Assembly: GCF_018613935.1 (NCBI RefSeq)
Contig: NZ_JAGGPF010000007.1
Span: 1 to 64,000 of the forward strand
DNA: 64,000 bases
DNA from: Agromyces sp. ISL-38
Lineage (GTDB): Bacteria > Actinomycetota > Actinomycetes > Actinomycetales > Microbacteriaceae
Direction: 5' to 3'
A program made the translations under genes and the position numbers. The notes under the pieces were generated by a model. The model was not told the origin of the DNA and made no database searches. It was given only the letters and a program-made list of their open reading frames with translations. Below are positions 26,189-37,045 of the stretch, piece by piece (positions within the stretch are counted from its first letter, which is position 1; the number at the start of each line of letters is the position of its first letter).

Positions 26189-26487
26189 GCGCCGCGCACA
26201 ACAAGGACCCGCGTGACATCGTCATCGCGCCGGTCGTCTCGGAGAAGAGCTACGGCCTGATCGACGAGGGCAAGTACACGTTCATCGTGGACCCCCGCTC
26301 GAACAAGACCGAGATCAAGCTCGCCATCGAGAAGATCTTCAACGTCCAGGTGGCGTCGATCAACACCCTGAACCGTCAGGGCAAGACCCGCCGCACCCGC
26401 TTCGGCATCGGCAAGCGCAAGGACACCAAGCGCGCGATCGTCACCCTCAAGTCCGGCTCGATCGACATCTTCACGGCTGTCGGCTAG
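26185..26487 (+). CDS. rplW: 50S ribosomal protein L23
   Basis: A 100-residue protein at the tunnel exit, docking site for trigger factor and [18 protein letters not shown] and normal length. Start fixed by the ATGA overlap with rplD. Confidence 0.98.
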   Translation: MSAAHNKDPRDIVIAPVVSEKSYGLIDEGKYTFIVDPRSNKTEIKLAIEKIFNVQVASINTLNRQGKTRRTRFGIGKRKDTKRAIVTLKSGSIDIFTAVG

Positions 26488-26506
26488 GGAGCAGAGGAAA
26501 CACACT

Positions 26507-27346
26507 ATGGCTATTCGTAAGTACAAGCCCACGACTCCGGGTCGTCGCGGTTCGTCGGTTGCCGACTTCGCGGAGATCACTCGTTCGACCCCCGAGAAGT
26601 CGCTGCTCCGCCCGCTATCGAAGACCGGTGGCCGCAACAACCAGGGCCGCATCACGACGCGTCACATCGGTGGTGGCCACAAGCGCCAGTACCGCGTGAT
26701 CGACTTCCGTCGCAATGACAAGGACGGCGTGCCGGCCAAGGTCGCTCACATCGAGTACGACCCCAACCGCACCGCCCGCATCGCGCTCATCCACTTCGTG
26801 GACGGCACGAAGCGCTACATCCTCGCGCCGAACAAGCTCCAGCAGGGCGACGCGATCGAGTCGGGCCCCGGCGCCGACATCAAGCCGGGCAACAACCTCC
26901 CGCTGCGCAACATCCCCACCGGTACCGTGATCCACGCGATCGAGCTCCGCCCCGGCGGCGGTGCCAAGATGGCCCGCTCGGCCGGTGCATCCGTTCGCCT
27001 CGTGGCGAAAGACGGCCCCTACGCCCAGCTGCGTCTGCCCTCGGGCGAGATCCGCAACGTCGACGCGCGCTGCCGCGCGACCGTCGGCGAGGTCGGCAAC
27101 GCCGAGCAGTCGAACATCAACTGGGGCAAGGCCGGCCGCAAGCGCTGGAAGGGCGTCCGCCCGACCGTCCGTGGTGTCGCAATGAACCCCGTCGACCACC
27201 CGCACGGTGGTGGTGAGGGCAAGACCTCCGGTGGTCGCCACCCGGTCAGCCCCTGGGGCCAGTCCGAGGGACGCACCCGTCGCCCCAACAAGGAGAGCGA
27301 CAAGCTCATCGTCCGTCGTCGCACCGTCGGCAAGAAGCGCAAGTAG
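26507..27346 (+). CDS. rplB: 50S ribosomal protein L2
   Basis: A 279-residue protein near the peptidyl transferase centre. The conserved C-terminal [25 protein letters not shown] region, including the His needed for activity in other bacteria, is intact. Confidence 0.98.
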   Translation: MAIRKYKPTTPGRRGSSVADFAEITRSTPEKSLLRPLSKTGGRNNQGRITTRHIGGGHKRQYRVIDFRRNDKDGVPAKVAHIEYDPNRTARIALIHFVDGTKRYILAPNKLQQGDAIESGPGADIKPGNNLPLRNIPTGTVIHAIELRPGGGAKMARSAGASVRLVAKDGPYAQLRLPSGEIRNVDARCRATVGEVGNAEQSNINWGKAGRKRWKGVRPTVRGVAMNPVDHPHGGGEGKTSGGRHPVSPWGQSEGRTRRPNKESDKLIVRRRTVGKKRK

Positions 27347-27358
27347 GAGTAGAAGAAG

Positions 27359-27640
27359 ATGCCGCGCAGTCTCAAGAAGGGCCCCTTCGTCGACGACCAC
27401 CTGCTTCGCAAGGTCGTTACGCAGAACGAAGCCGGTTCCAAGAACGTCATCAAGACCTGGTCACGCCGATCGATGATCATCCCGGCGATGCTGGGTCACA
27501 CGATCGCCGTGCACGACGGTCGCAAGCACATCCCGGTGTTCGTCACCGAGACCATGGTGGGCCACAAGCTCGGAGAGTTCGCCCCCACCCGCACCTTCCG
27601 TGGACACGTGAAGGACGACAAGAAGGGCCGTCGCCGCTGA
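27359..27640 (+). CDS. rpsS: 30S ribosomal protein S19
   Basis: A 93-residue head protein. [14 protein letters not shown] start and [14 protein letters not shown] near the end. Normal length. Confidence 0.98.
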   Translation: MPRSLKKGPFVDDHLLRKVVTQNEAGSKNVIKTWSRRSMIIPAMLGHTIAVHDGRKHIPVFVTETMVGHKLGEFAPTRTFRGHVKDDKKGRRR

Positions 27641-27666
27641 CGCGGTGACGTGAAGGAGGAGAAGAA

Positions 27667-28032
27667 ATGGTGGAGTCGATCGCACGCGTGCGACACATCC
27701 GCGTCACCCCCCAGAAGGCTCGTCGCGTCGTCAACCTGATCCGCGGCAAGCAGGCTCAGGAGGCCTTGGCCATCCTGAAGTTCGCACCCCAGGGTGCGAG
27801 CGAGCCGGTGTACAAGCTCGTCGCCTCGGCCATCGCGAACGCTCGCGTCAAGGCCGATGCCTCGAACACCTACCTGGACGAGCAGGACCTGTACATCAGC
27901 CGCGCATTCGTCGATGAGGGCACCACCCTCAAGCGATTCCAGCCGCGCGCGCAGGGTCGTGCGTTCCGCATCAACAAGCGCACGAGCCACATCACCGTTG
28001 TGCTCGCCACGCCCGAGGAGGGTACGAAGTAA
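27667..28032 (+). CDS. rplV: 50S ribosomal protein L22
   Basis: A 121-residue exit-tunnel protein with the [17 protein letters not shown] start region and the loop ending in [20 protein letters not shown]. The stop shares one base with rpsC (TAATG). Confidence 0.98.
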   Translation: MVESIARVRHIRVTPQKARRVVNLIRGKQAQEALAILKFAPQGASEPVYKLVASAIANARVKADASNTYLDEQDLYISRAFVDEGTTLKRFQPRAQGRAFRINKRTSHITVVLATPEEGTK

Positions 28033-28784
28033 TGGGTCAGAAGGTAAACCCGTACGGCTTCCGTCTCGGCATCACCACCGACCATGTGTCGCGGTGGTTC
28101 TCCGACTCGACGAAGCACGGTCAGCGCTACTCCGACTACCTGGCAGAGGACATCAAGATCCGTCGCCTGCTGCAGACGTCGCTCGACCGCGCGGGAGTCT
28201 CGCGCATCGAGATCGAGCGCACCCGCGACCGCGTCCGCGTGGACATCCACACGGCGCGTCCCGGCATCGTGATCGGCCGCCGCGGCGCCGAGGCCGAGCG
28301 CATCCGCTCGGACCTCGAGAAGCTCAGCGGCAAGCAGATCCAGCTCAACATCCTCGAGGTGAAGAACCCCGAGGCCGACGCCCAGCTCGTCGCCCAGGGC
28401 ATCGCCGAGCAGCTCTCCGCCCGCGTGGCCTTCCGCCGCGCGATGCGCAAGGGCCTGCAGGGCGCCCAGCGCGCCGGCGCCAAGGGTGTCCGCATTCAGG
28501 TCTCCGGCCGCCTCGGCGGCGCCGAGATGAGCCGTTCGGAGTTCTACCGCGAAGGCCGTGTGCCCCTGCACACTCTCCGCGCGAACATCGACTACGGCTT
28601 CTACGAGGCGAAGACCACCTTCGGCCGCATCGGCGTGAAGGTCTGGATCTACAAGGGCGACATCACCAACAAGGAGCTTGCCCGCGAGCAGGCCAGCCAG
28701 AAGTCGTCGCGCCCCGAGCGCACTGACCGTCCCCGCCGTGCGCCCAAGGCGCAGGAGCCGGTGGCAGCAGGAGTTGAGGCATAA
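28032..28784 (+). CDS. rpsC: 30S ribosomal protein S3
   Basis: A 250-residue mRNA-entry protein. [13 protein letters not shown] start, KH domain with [13 protein letters not shown]. The C-terminal tail (about 215-250) is rich in Arg, Pro and Ala. Confidence 0.98.
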   Translation: MGQKVNPYGFRLGITTDHVSRWFSDSTKHGQRYSDYLAEDIKIRRLLQTSLDRAGVSRIEIERTRDRVRVDIHTARPGIVIGRRGAEAERIRSDLEKLSGKQIQLNILEVKNPEADAQLVAQGIAEQLSARVAFRRAMRKGLQGAQRAGAKGVRIQVSGRLGGAEMSRSEFYREGRVPLHTLRANIDYGFYEAKTTFGRIGVKVWIYKGDITNKELAREQASQKSSRPERTDRPRRAPKAQEPVAAGVEA

Positions 28785-28786
28785 CC

Positions 28787-29206
28787 ATGTTGATTCCCCG
28801 TCGAGTCAAGTACCGCAAGCAGCACCACCCCGGCCGTTCGGGCCAGGCGACCGGTGGCACGAAGGTCACCTTCGGTGAGTACGGCATCCAGGCCCTGACG
28901 CCCGCGTATGTGACGAACCGTCAGATCGAGTCCGCTCGTATCGCGATGACCCGTCACATCAAGCGTGGCGGCAAGGTGTGGATCAACATCTACCCCGACC
29001 GTCCGCTCACGAAGAAGCCCGCCGAGACCCGCATGGGTTCCGGTAAGGGTTCGCCCGAGTGGTGGGTCGCCAACGTCAAGCCGGGCCGGGTCCTCTTCGA
29101 GGTCTCGGGTGTCTCCGAGGAACTCGCTCGTGAGGCCATGACCCGTGCAATCCACAAGCTGCCCCTCAAGGCACGCATCATCAAGCGCGAGGAGGGCGAC
29201 GCATAA
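28787..29206 (+). CDS. rplP: 50S ribosomal protein L16
   Basis: A 139-residue A-site region protein. [18 protein letters not shown] start and [14 protein letters not shown] loop. One-base overlap with rpmC (TAATG). Confidence 0.98.
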   Translation: MLIPRRVKYRKQHHPGRSGQATGGTKVTFGEYGIQALTPAYVTNRQIESARIAMTRHIKRGGKVWINIYPDRPLTKKPAETRMGSGKGSPEWWVANVKPGRVLFEVSGVSEELAREAMTRAIHKLPLKARIIKREEGDA

Positions 29207-29535
29207 TGGCCGTCGGAACCAAGGAGCTCACCCCGGTCGAGCTCGACACGTTTGAAGACGAGCGACTCCTCGATGAGCTGAAGAAGGCCAAGGAAGAGCT
29301 GTTCAACCTGCGCTTCCAGTCGGCCACCGGTCAGCTCGAGAGCCACGGCCGCCTCCGCGCGGTCAAGCGAGACATCGCCCGCATCTACACGGTCATCCGT
29401 GAGCGCGAACTCGGCATCCGGGCCACGCCCGCGCCGGTCGAGGCTCCGGCCAAGGCCGAGAAGAAGACGAAGAAGGCCAAGACTGCGGCATCCGAGGATG
29501 TCGCAGCCGAGGCCGCAGAGACGAAGGAGGCCTGA
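29206..29535 (+). CDS. rpmC: 50S ribosomal protein L29 with extended C-terminus
   Basis: A 109-residue protein. The L29 core ([21 protein letters not shown], then [18 protein letters not shown]) ends near residue 70. About 38 residues of Ala, Lys and Glu-rich sequence follow, longer than the usual 60-75-residue protein. The tail is probably disordered. Confidence 0.95.
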   Translation: MAVGTKELTPVELDTFEDERLLDELKKAKEELFNLRFQSATGQLESHGRLRAVKRDIARIYTVIRERELGIRATPAPVEAPAKAEKKTKKAKTAASEDVAAEAAETKEA

Positions 29536-29537
29536 TC

Positions 29538-29843
29538 ATGGCTGAGACCAAGAAGGCTGCAGAGGCCGAGGTCGCCGAGTCGGCCGAACTCGTCCGCGGT
29601 TACCGCAAGGTTCGCCGCGGCTACGTGACCAGCGACAAGATGGACAAGACCATCGTCGTCGAGGTCGAAGACCGCGTGAAGCACCCGCTCTACGGCAAGG
29701 TGATGCGCCGCTCCTCCAAGGTGAAGGCACACGACGAGCTGAACACCGCCGGCATCGGCGACCTCGTCGTGATCAGCGAGACCCGGCCCCTCAGCGCCAC
29801 CAAGCGCTGGCGCCTCGTCGAGATCGTCGAGAAGGCCAAGTAA
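29538..29843 (+). CDS. rpsQ: 30S ribosomal protein S17
   Basis: A 101-residue protein with an acidic, Ala-rich N-terminal extension of about 20 residues before the core [22 protein letters not shown]. The start is supported by its two-base distance from the rpmC stop. Confidence 0.96.
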   Translation: MAETKKAAEAEVAESAELVRGYRKVRRGYVTSDKMDKTIVVEVEDRVKHPLYGKVMRRSSKVKAHDELNTAGIGDLVVISETRPLSATKRWRLVEIVEKAK

Positions 29844-29875
29844 GCCTCGCGCTTGCTTGAGAGAAGGAGTTAGAA

Positions 29876-30244
29876 GTGCTTCAGCAGGAATCACGAGTCA
29901 AGGTCGCCGACAACACCGGCGCCAAAGAGCTGCTCACGATCCGCGTCCTCGGTGGCTCGAAGCGTCGGTATGCCGGTCTCGGCGACACCATCGTCGCGAC
30001 CGTCAAAGACGCCATCCCCGGCGGCAACGTGAAGAAGGGCGATGTGGTCAAGGCCGTCATCGTCCGCACCGTGAAGGAGACCCGTCGTTCCGACGGTTCC
30101 TACATCAAGTTCGACGAGAACGCCGCGGTGATCCTCAAGAACGACGGTGACCCCCGTGGCACCCGAATCTTCGGACCGGTCGGTCGCGAGCTTCGCGACA
30201 AGAAGTTCATGAAGATCATCTCGCTGGCACCGGAGGTTATCTAG
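29876..30244 (+). CDS. rplN: 50S ribosomal protein L14
   Basis: A 122-residue intersubunit-bridge protein. GTG start after [26 protein letters not shown] start and normal length. Confidence 0.98.
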   Translation: MLQQESRVKVADNTGAKELLTIRVLGGSKRRYAGLGDTIVATVKDAIPGGNVKKGDVVKAVIVRTVKETRRSDGSYIKFDENAAVILKNDGDPRGTRIFGPVGRELRDKKFMKIISLAPEVI

Positions 30245-30246
30245 TC

Positions 30247-30606
30247 ATGGCCAACATCAAGAAGGGTGACCTCGTGCAGGTCATCTCGGGCCGCAGCCAG
30301 GCCCGCGGCGGAGACCGCGGCAAGCAGGGCAAGGTGCTCGAGGTGATCGTCGCCGAGAACCGCGTCGTCGTCGAGGGCATCAACTTCGTCACGAAGCACG
30401 TTCGCGTCGGCCAGACGCAGCGCGGCTCGAAGACGGGCGGCATCGAGACCCACGAAGCACCGATCCACGTCTCGAACGTGGCGCTCGTGGACCCCGAGTC
30501 GAAGAAGCCGACCCGCGTCGGCTTCCGCACCGAGACCGTGACGAAGGACGGCGTCGAGAAGACCGTCCGCGTCCGCTACGCCAAGAAGTCAGGTAAGGAC
30601 CTGTAA
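30247..30606 (+). CDS. rplX: 50S ribosomal protein L24
   Basis: A 119-residue assembly initiator with a KOW motif ([26 protein letters not shown]). Slightly longer than the usual 105 residues. Stop and rplE start overlap by one base. Confidence 0.97.
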   Translation: MANIKKGDLVQVISGRSQARGGDRGKQGKVLEVIVAENRVVVEGINFVTKHVRVGQTQRGSKTGGIETHEAPIHVSNVALVDPESKKPTRVGFRTETVTKDGVEKTVRVRYAKKSGKDL

Positions 30607-31193
30607 TGACCGATACGGCAACGCAGGCTGGCAAAATCCAGCCGCGACTGAAGACCAAGTACCGGACCGAGATCTCGAAGGCTCTCACCGAGGAGCACGG
30701 CTACACCAACGTGCACCAGGTGCCGGGTCTCGTGAAGATCGTCGTGAACATGGGCGTCGGTGAGGCAGCCCGCGATGGCAAGGTCATCGACGGCGCGATC
30801 GCCGACCTCACGAAGATCACGGGCCAGAAGCCGCAGGTCACCAAGGCCCGCAAGTCCATCGCGCAGTTCAAGCTGCGCGAGGGCCAGCCGATCGGCGCAC
30901 ACGTGACGCTTCGCGGCGACCGCATGTGGGAGTTCCTCGACCGCCTGCTCTCGCTCGCGCTCCCGCGCATCCGGGACTTCCGCGGCCTGTCGGAGAAGCA
31001 GTTCGACGGCAACGGCAACTACACCTTCGGTCTCACGGAGCAGTCCGTGTTCCACGAGATCGACCAGGACAAGATCGACCGCGTTCGCGGCATGGACATC
31101 ACTGTGGTGACCACCGCCAAGAACGACGAAGAAGGACGCGCGCTGCTCAAGCAGCTCGGGTTCCCCTTCCGGTCGAGCGAACCCTCCAGCTGA
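30606..31193 (+). CDS. rplE: 50S ribosomal protein L5
   Basis: A 195-residue 5S rRNA-binding protein. [32 protein letters not shown] and typical C-terminus. The 87 bases that follow hold no rpsN/rpsZ, which often sits here. Confidence 0.98.
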   Translation: MTDTATQAGKIQPRLKTKYRTEISKALTEEHGYTNVHQVPGLVKIVVNMGVGEAARDGKVIDGAIADLTKITGQKPQVTKARKSIAQFKLREGQPIGAHVTLRGDRMWEFLDRLLSLALPRIRDFRGLSEKQFDGNGNYTFGLTEQSVFHEIDQDKIDRVRGMDITVVTTAKNDEEGRALLKQLGFPFRSSEPSS

Positions 31194-31280
31194 ACCGGAC
31201 CGGGGCATCCGCCCCGGCCACACCACAGGTCGGCGTCCGTGGAACGGGCGTCGAAACCTGGTGAACGATAGGAAATACCC

Positions 31281-31679
31281 ATGACGATGACCGACCCGGT
31301 CGCTGACATGCTGACCCGCTTGCGGAACGCGAACTCCGCGCACCACGACTCCGTCTCGATGCCCAATTCGAAGCTCAAGGCGCACATCGCCGAGATCCTG
31401 AAGAACGAGGGCTACATCGCCGACTTCGAGATCACCGACGCACGCGTCGGCAAGACCCTCACGCTGCAGCTGAAGTTCGGCCCGAACCGCGAGCGTTCGA
31501 TCGCCGGCATCAAGCGCGTGTCGAAGCCCGGCCTTCGCGTCTACGCGAAGTCGACCGAGCTGCCCAACGTGCTCGGCGGCCTCGGCGTCGCGATCCTGTC
31601 CACCTCCAGCGGTCTGCTCACCGACCGCCAGGCCGAGAAGAAGGGCGTGGGTGGGGAAGTCCTCGCCTACGTGTGGTAG
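31281..31679 (+). CDS. rpsH: 30S ribosomal protein S8
   Basis: A 132-residue 16S rRNA-binding protein and, in E. coli, regulator of the spc operon. [17 protein letters not shown] start and GGEVLAYVW end. Confidence 0.98.
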   Translation: MTMTDPVADMLTRLRNANSAHHDSVSMPNSKLKAHIAEILKNEGYIADFEITDARVGKTLTLQLKFGPNRERSIAGIKRVSKPGLRVYAKSTELPNVLGGLGVAILSTSSGLLTDRQAEKKGVGGEVLAYVW

Positions 31680-31683
31680 TTCC

Positions 31684-32220
31684 ATGTCACGAATCGGACG
31701 ACTTCCCATCGACATCCCCGCGGGTGTCGACGTCACGGTCGACGGCCTGGCCGTCACCGTCAAGGGCCCGAAGGGTGAGCTCGCGCTCACCGTCGCGAAC
31801 CCCATCGAGGTGAAGATCGAGGACAACCAGGTGCTCGTCACCCGGCCCGACGACGAGCGCAACTCGCGTTCGCTGCACGGTCTCACCCGCACGCTCATCG
31901 CGAACCAGATCATCGGCGTCACGCAGGGCTACACCAAGGGCCTCGAGATCGTCGGCACCGGATACCGCGTCGCCCAGAAGGGTTCGTCGGTCGAGTTCGC
32001 GCTCGGCTTCTCGCACCCTGTGGTCGTCGAGCCCCCGGCCGGCATCACGCTGACCGTCGAGGGAAACAACAAGATCACGGTCGCCGGCATCGACAAGCAG
32101 GCCGTCGGCGAGACCGCCGCGAACATCCGCAAGATCAAGAAGCCCGAGCCCTACAAGGGCAAGGGCATCCGCTACGCCGGCGAGGTCGTGCGTCGCAAGG
32201 CCGGAAAGTCAGGTAAGTAA
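31684..32220 (+). CDS. rplF: 50S ribosomal protein L6
   Basis: A 178-residue protein near the factor-binding site. The ATG at 31684 (MSRIGRLPI) is chosen over an in-frame upstream ATG inside rpsH because it matches the family start. C-terminus [14 protein letters not shown] is standard. Confidence 0.98.
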   Translation: MSRIGRLPIDIPAGVDVTVDGLAVTVKGPKGELALTVANPIEVKIEDNQVLVTRPDDERNSRSLHGLTRTLIANQIIGVTQGYTKGLEIVGTGYRVAQKGSSVEFALGFSHPVVVEPPAGITLTVEGNNKITVAGIDKQAVGETAANIRKIKKPEPYKGKGIRYAGEVVRRKAGKSGK

Positions 32221-32222
32221 TC

Positions 32223-32582
32223 ATGGCTGTGAAGACCAAGACGGCTGCGCGTTCGCGCCGCCACACCCGCCTTCGCAAGAAGGTCGTCGGAACCGAGCTG
32301 CGTCCGCGCCTCGTCGTCACGCGTTCGGCCCGCCACGTCTTCGTGCAGGTCGTCGACGACGCCGTGGGTCGTACCCTCGCGTCCGCATCCACCATGGAGG
32401 CCGACCTCCGAACCTTCGACGGTGACAAGACCGCCAAGGCCAAGAAGGTCGGCGAACTCGTGGCCGAGCGTGCGAAGGAGGCCGGCATCGAGGCGGTCGT
32501 CTTCGACCGCGGAGGCAACAAGTACGCCGGTCGTGTCGCAGCCATCGCAGATGGCGCGCGAGAGGCGGGGCTGAGCCTGTGA
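32223..32582 (+). CDS. rplR: 50S ribosomal protein L18
   Basis: A 119-residue 5S rRNA-binding protein. [13 protein letters not shown] and the [24 protein letters not shown] end. Overlaps rpsE by GTGA. Confidence 0.98.
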   Translation: MAVKTKTAARSRRHTRLRKKVVGTELRPRLVVTRSARHVFVQVVDDAVGRTLASASTMEADLRTFDGDKTAKAKKVGELVAERAKEAGIEAVVFDRGGNKYAGRVAAIADGAREAGLSL

Positions 32583-33280
32583 CCGACAACAAGAAGGAGA
32601 ACGAGGTGGCTGCAGTGGCAGAGGCACCCGTGGAGACCGCCGCCGCGAGCGAGGTCCCCCAGAACGAGCCGCGCGAGGCCCGTCGTGGCAGCCGCGACCG
32701 TGGACCGAGCCGTGACCGCGGTGGCCGTGACGCCGAGAAGAGCCAGTTCCTCGAGCGCGTCGTGACCATCAACCGCGTGTCGAAGGTCGTCAAGGGCGGC
32801 CGTCGCTTCAGCTTCACGGCGCTCGTCGTCGTGGGCGATGGCAACGGTCTCGTCGGCGTCGGCTACGGCAAGGCGCGCGAGGTCCCGACCGCGATCTCGA
32901 AGGGCGTCGAAGAGGCGAAGAAGAACTTCTTCCGCGTGCCTCGCGTCGGCGGCAGCATCCCGCACCCCGTGCAGGGTGAGGCAGCCGCCGGTGTCGTGCT
33001 CCTGCGTCCGGCCGCGCCCGGTACCGGCGTCATCGCCGGTGGTCCGGTGCGTGCCGTGCTCGAGTGCGCCGGCATCCACGACGTCCTGAGCAAGTCGCTC
33101 GGTTCGTCGAACACGATCAACATCGTGCACGCCACGGTCGCGGCGCTGTCGCAGCTCGAAGAGCCGCGCGCAGTCGCAGCCCGTCGTGGCCTCGACTACG
33201 ACCAGGTCGCTCCGGCGCGCCTGATCCGTGCCGAGGCAGCGGCGGCCGAGGCGGCCGCAGCAGCGAAGGCAGGTGCGTGA
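32579..33280 (+). CDS. rpsE: 30S ribosomal protein S5 with N-terminal extension
   Basis: A 233-residue protein. The S5 core starts near residue 60 ([21 protein letters not shown]). The 55 residues before it are acidic/Ala-rich then Arg-rich ([15 protein letters not shown]). The core loop [20 protein letters not shown] is intact. GTG start fixed by the GTGA overlap with rplR; one-base overlap with rpmD. Confidence 0.97.
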   Translation: MTDNKKENEVAAVAEAPVETAAASEVPQNEPREARRGSRDRGPSRDRGGRDAEKSQFLERVVTINRVSKVVKGGRRFSFTALVVVGDGNGLVGVGYGKAREVPTAISKGVEEAKKNFFRVPRVGGSIPHPVQGEAAAGVVLLRPAAPGTGVIAGGPVRAVLECAGIHDVLSKSLGSSNTINIVHATVAALSQLEEPRAVAARRGLDYDQVAPARLIRAEAAAAEAAAAAKAGA

Positions 33281-33462
33281 TGGCACAGCTCAAGGTGACC
33301 CAGATCAAGTCCAAGGTGAGCGAGAAGCAGTACCAGCGCGACACGCTGCGCAGCCTCGGACTCAAGCGAATCGGCCAGTCGGTCGTTCGCGAGGACACCC
33401 CGCAGAACCGCGGCTACGTGAACACCGTCGCCCACCTCGTGAAGGTTGAGGAGATTGACTAA
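33280..33462 (+). CDS. rpmD: 50S ribosomal protein L30
   Basis: A 60-residue protein, [10 protein letters not shown] start and [12 protein letters not shown] end. Its start overlaps the rpsE stop (TGATG) and its stop overlaps the rplO start (TAATG). Confidence 0.97.
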   Translation: MAQLKVTQIKSKVSEKQYQRDTLRSLGLKRIGQSVVREDTPQNRGYVNTVAHLVKVEEID

Positions 33463-34136
33463 TGGCTGACGAGAAGAACGACGACGCCGTGGCCCCCAAG
33501 AAGGCCCCGGCCAAGAAGGCGCCGGCCAAGGCCACCGCCGACAAGGCTGAGAAGGCACCCGCGAAGAAGGCACCTGCCAAGGCCGCTGCCGCGAAGACCG
33601 ACGACGCGAAGGCCGACAAGGCCCCCGCGAAGAAGGCCCCCGCGAAGGCAGCGTCCACCAAGAAGGCAGCTGCCAAGGCGGATGTCGCCGAGAAGCGCGA
33701 GCAGGTGCTGAAGGTGCACCACCTCCGCCCGGCTCCCGGCGCCAAGAAGGACAAGACCCGCGTCGGTCGCGGTGAGGGTTCGAAGGGCAAGACCGCCGGT
33801 CGCGGCACCAAGGGCTCGAAGGCCCGCGGCAACATCCGCCCCGGCTTCGAGGGCGGGCAGCTTCCGTACCACATGCGTGCGCCGAAGCTCCGCGGCTTCA
33901 AGAACCCGTTCCGTGTCGAGTACCAGGTCGTGAACCTGCAGAAGCTCGCCGAGCTGTACCCGAAGGGCGGCGACGTCACCGTCGCCGATCTCGTCGAGAA
34001 GGGCGCCGTCCGCAAGAACGAGCTCGTCAAGGTGCTCGGCAACGGCGACATCGCCGTGAAGCTGAACGTCGCGGTCGATAAGGTCTCCGGCTCAGCAGAG
34101 CAGAAGATCGTCGCCGCCGGCGGCTCGGTCAAGTAG
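33462..34136 (+). CDS. rplO: 50S ribosomal protein L15 with long Lys/Ala/Pro N-terminal extension
   Basis: A 224-residue protein, against about 145 for typical L15. The core starts near residue 80 ([15 protein letters not shown], then [19 protein letters not shown]). The first 75 residues consist mainly of repeated PAKKAPAK-type units interrupted by acidic spots, like the tails of H1-like or actinobacterial HU proteins. The start is supported by the TAATG junction with rpmD. The tail is probably disordered and could bind rRNA or DNA. Confidence 0.95.
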   Translation: MADEKNDDAVAPKKAPAKKAPAKATADKAEKAPAKKAPAKAAAAKTDDAKADKAPAKKAPAKAASTKKAAAKADVAEKREQVLKVHHLRPAPGAKKDKTRVGRGEGSKGKTAGRGTKGSKARGNIRPGFEGGQLPYHMRAPKLRGFKNPFRVEYQVVNLQKLAELYPKGGDVTVADLVEKGAVRKNELVKVLGNGDIAVKLNVAVDKVSGSAEQKIVAAGGSVK

Positions 34137-34156
34137 GACTGCACCACCGATTGCCC

Positions 34157-34204
34157 GAGCCTGTCGGGACCTCGCGTATGATTCACGGGGGTCTCGACAG
34201 GCTC
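34157..34204. repeat. Dispersed palindromic repeat, copy 2
   Basis: Arms 34157-34171 and 34190-34204 are 15-base complements with one mismatch; core GGTCTCGACAGGCTC. TATGAT lies in the loop (34177-34182) and could be a -10 for secY, but no -35 is placed well. Confidence 0.62.
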
Positions 34205-34249
34205 GAGCCGCATATGGACTGACTCCACGACGGAGCAACAGGAGGACGA

Positions 34250-35572
34250 GTGTTCAACGCCATCGGGCGGATCTTCCGCACGCCGGATCTTCGCCGCAAG
34301 ATCGGATTCACGCTGGGCATCGTCGCCCTGTTCCGCCTCGGTTCCTTCATTCCGGCACCCTTCGTGGACTTCGGCAATGTACAGGCGTGCCTCGCGGCCA
34401 ACCAGAACGGCGCGGCGGGTCTGTACGACCTCGTCAACCTCTTCTCGGGCGGCGCGCTGCTGCAGCTGTCGATCTTCGCGCTCGGCATCATGCCGTACAT
34501 CACCGCGTCGATCATCGTGCAGCTGCTGCGCGTGGTGATCCCACACTTCGAGACCCTCTACAAGGAGGGCCAGGCCGGCCAGGGCCGCCTCACCCAGTAC
34601 ACGCGCTACCTCACCATCGCGCTCGGCGTGCTGCAGTCGACGACCCTCATCACGGTGGCCCGTTCCGGCGCACTGTTCCCGCAGGGCGCCACGGAGTGCT
34701 CGCAGCTCATCACGAACGATGCGTGGTACGCGATCCTGCTCATGGTCATCACCATGACCGCCGGCACCGGGCTCATCATGTGGATGGGCGAGCTCATCAC
34801 CGAGCGCGGCATCGGCAACGGCATGTCGCTGCTGATCTTCACGTCGATCGCGGCGCGGTTCCCCGACTCGCTCTGGTCGATCGCGCAGGCGCGCGGCTTC
34901 GACATCTTCGCCCTCGTGCTCGCCATCGGCCTCGTGATCGTCGTCGCAGTGGTGTTCGTCGAGCAGTCGCAGCGGCGCATTCCAGTGCAGTACGCGAAGC
35001 GCATGGTGGGACGGCGCACGTACGGCGGCAACAACACCTACATCCCGATCAAGGTCAACATGGCCGGCGTCGTGCCCGTCATCTTCGCCTCCTCGCTGTT
35101 GTACCTGCCGGCGCTCATCGCCCAGTTCAACCAGCCGGCCGCCGGTGAGACGCCGCAGGCGTGGGTCGCGTGGGTCACGAACAACCTCACGCAGGGCGAC
35201 CACCCGCTCTACATGCTCATGTACTTCCTCCTCATCGTCGGGTTCACGTACTTCTACGTGGCGATCACGTTCAATCCCGACGAAGTCTCCGAGAACATGA
35301 AGAAGTACGGCGGGTTCATCCCCGGCATCCGCGCGGGCCGCCCCACGGCCGAGTACCTCGACTACGTGCTCACCCGCATCACGCTGCCCGGCTCGCTCTA
35401 CCTCGGTGTTATCGCGCTCATCCCGCTGATCGCGCTGGCCTTCGTGGGAGCGAACGCGAACTTCCCGTTCGGCGGCGCCTCGATCCTGATCATCGTGGGT
35501 GTCGGCCTCGAGACCGTGAAGCAGATCGACGCCCAGCTCCAGCAGCGGCACTACGAAGGACTCCTCCGATGA
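34250..35572 (+). CDS. secY: Preprotein translocase subunit SecY
   Basis: A 440-residue, ten-helix core of the Sec translocon. FNAIGRIFRTPDLRRKIGFT start, LQLSIFALGIMPYITASIIVQLL, and the QRRIPVQYAKRMVGRRTYGG cytoplasmic loop contacting SecA and ribosome. GTG start after AGGAGG. Overlaps adk by ATGA. Confidence 0.98.
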   Translation: MFNAIGRIFRTPDLRRKIGFTLGIVALFRLGSFIPAPFVDFGNVQACLAANQNGAAGLYDLVNLFSGGALLQLSIFALGIMPYITASIIVQLLRVVIPHFETLYKEGQAGQGRLTQYTRYLTIALGVLQSTTLITVARSGALFPQGATECSQLITNDAWYAILLMVITMTAGTGLIMWMGELITERGIGNGMSLLIFTSIAARFPDSLWSIAQARGFDIFALVLAIGLVIVVAVVFVEQSQRRIPVQYAKRMVGRRTYGGNNTYIPIKVNMAGVVPVIFASSLLYLPALIAQFNQPAAGETPQAWVAWVTNNLTQGDHPLYMLMYFLLIVGFTYFYVAITFNPDEVSENMKKYGGFIPGIRAGRPTAEYLDYVLTRITLPGSLYLGVIALIPLIALAFVGANANFPFGGASILIIVGVGLETVKQIDAQLQQRHYEGLLR

Positions 35573-36192
35573 CGGGGTCGGGCGTGTCCGCCCGATTCCT
35601 CATCGTGGGCCCGCAGGGCTCCGGCAAGGGCACGCAGGGCGTACTCGTCGCCGAGGCGTTCGGGATCCCCTCGGTTTCGACCGGCGACGTGTTCCGTGCG
35701 AACATCTCGGGCGGCACCGAGCTCGGCCAGAAGGTGAAGTCGATCGTCGAGGCGGGCGATCTCGTGCCCGACGAGCTCACCACCGAGCTCGTGCGCGATC
35801 GGCTCTCGCAGCCCGATGCCGCACTGGGCTTCCTGCTCGACGGCTACCCGCGCAATCAGGGCCAGCTCGACGATCTCGACGAGTTCCTCCGCTCCCGCGG
35901 CGAGTCCCTCGACGCGGTCATCGAGCTCATCGTCCCCCGTGACGAGAGCGTACGCCGGCTCCACCAGCGCGCAGTCGAACAGGGTCGCAACGACGACACC
36001 GAAGAGATCATCGCCAATCGTCTCGCGATCTACGAGCGCGAGACGGCGCCGATCCTCGGCGTCTATCGCGATCGCGGCATCGTCGCCGAGATCGATGGCG
36101 TCGGCTCGCTCGACGAGGTCACCGCCCGCATCTTCGCGGCCCTCGCCGACCGTGGCTTCAAGCCGGTGGCCGACGCCGCCGCGAGCGCCTGA
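35569..36192 (+). CDS. adk: Adenylate kinase
   Basis: A 207-residue enzyme converting ATP and AMP to two ADP. P-loop GPQGSGKGT near residue 14, STGDVFRANI for AMP and LLDGYPRNQGQ. It has a short LID (HQRAVEQGRNDDTEE) without zinc cysteines, the usual actinobacterial form. ATG at 35569 overlaps the secY stop; a GTG at 35584 is an alternative. Confidence 0.96.
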   Translation: MTGSGVSARFLIVGPQGSGKGTQGVLVAEAFGIPSVSTGDVFRANISGGTELGQKVKSIVEAGDLVPDELTTELVRDRLSQPDAALGFLLDGYPRNQGQLDDLDEFLRSRGESLDAVIELIVPRDESVRRLHQRAVEQGRNDDTEEIIANRLAIYERETAPILGVYRDRGIVAEIDGVGSLDEVTARIFAALADRGFKPVADAAASA

Positions 36193-36201
36193 ACCGAGTT
36201 C

Positions 36202-37029
36202 GTGTTCAAGCGCTCCGTCTACAAGTCCCCGGTCGAACTCCGCGCCATGCGTGCGGCGGGCGCCGCGACGGCCGCGGCGCTCGCTGAGGCGCGGCGCCTG
36301 CTGCAGCCGGGTGCGATGCCGCTCGAGCTCGACGCCGCCGCTGAGCGAGTCATCCGCGGCCTCGGCGGCCGGCCGAACTTCCAGCTCGTGCCCGGCTACC
36401 GGCACACCCTGTGCATCTCGGTCGACGACGACGTCGTGCATGGCATCCCCGGCGAACGTCCGTTCCGCCCAGGCGACATCGTCTCGGTCGACGGCGGCGC
36501 GGAGGTCGACGGCTGGAACGGCGATTCGGCGTTCACCGTCGTGCTGGCCGACCCGTCGAGACCCCACGTGGTCGAGGCACGCGAGCAGCTCTCCGCGGTC
36601 ACCGAGCGCGCCCTCTGGCGCGGAATCGCCACGCTCGCCGGTGCGGCGCACCTGAATGAGGTCGGCGCCGCGATCGAGGACTCCGTGCGTGATGAGGGCG
36701 AGTACGGCATCCTGACCGACTACGTCGGCCATGGCATCGGTCGCTCGATGCATGAGGAGCCTCCGGTCTTCAACTACCGGGTCGACCGGCGAGGCATCCC
36801 GGTGAAGCCGGGGCTCGTCGTTGCGATCGAGCCGATGATCGTCGCCGGCGCCGTCGACACCTTCGTGCGCGACGACGAGTGGACGGTCACCACCGCCGAC
36901 GGAGCGGATGCCGCGCACTGGGAACATTCCGTCGCCGTGCACGAGGCCGGCATCTGGGTGCTCACCGCCGAAGACGGGGGCGCTGCGGGGCTCGAGCCCT
37001 ACGGCGTGCGTCCTGTTCCGATTCCCTGA
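36202..37029 (+). CDS. map: Methionine aminopeptidase, type I
   Basis: A 275-residue metalloprotease that removes the initiator methionine. Ligand and active-site segments are all visible: HTLCISVDDDVVHGIP, VDGGAEVDGWNGDSAFT, GHGIGRSMHEEP, VVAIEPM and WEHSVAVHE. GTG start, 9 bases after adk. In most actinobacteria infA follows at once; here a mannitol PTS island intervenes. Confidence 0.97.
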   Translation: MFKRSVYKSPVELRAMRAAGAATAAALAEARRLLQPGAMPLELDAAAERVIRGLGGRPNFQLVPGYRHTLCISVDDDVVHGIPGERPFRPGDIVSVDGGAEVDGWNGDSAFTVVLADPSRPHVVEAREQLSAVTERALWRGIATLAGAAHLNEVGAAIEDSVRDEGEYGILTDYVGHGIGRSMHEEPPVFNYRVDRRGIPVKPGLVVAIEPMIVAGAVDTFVRDDEWTVTTADGADAAHWEHSVAVHEAGIWVLTAEDGGAAGLEPYGVRPVPIP

Positions 37030-37045
37030 GTCGCCGCGACACCGC

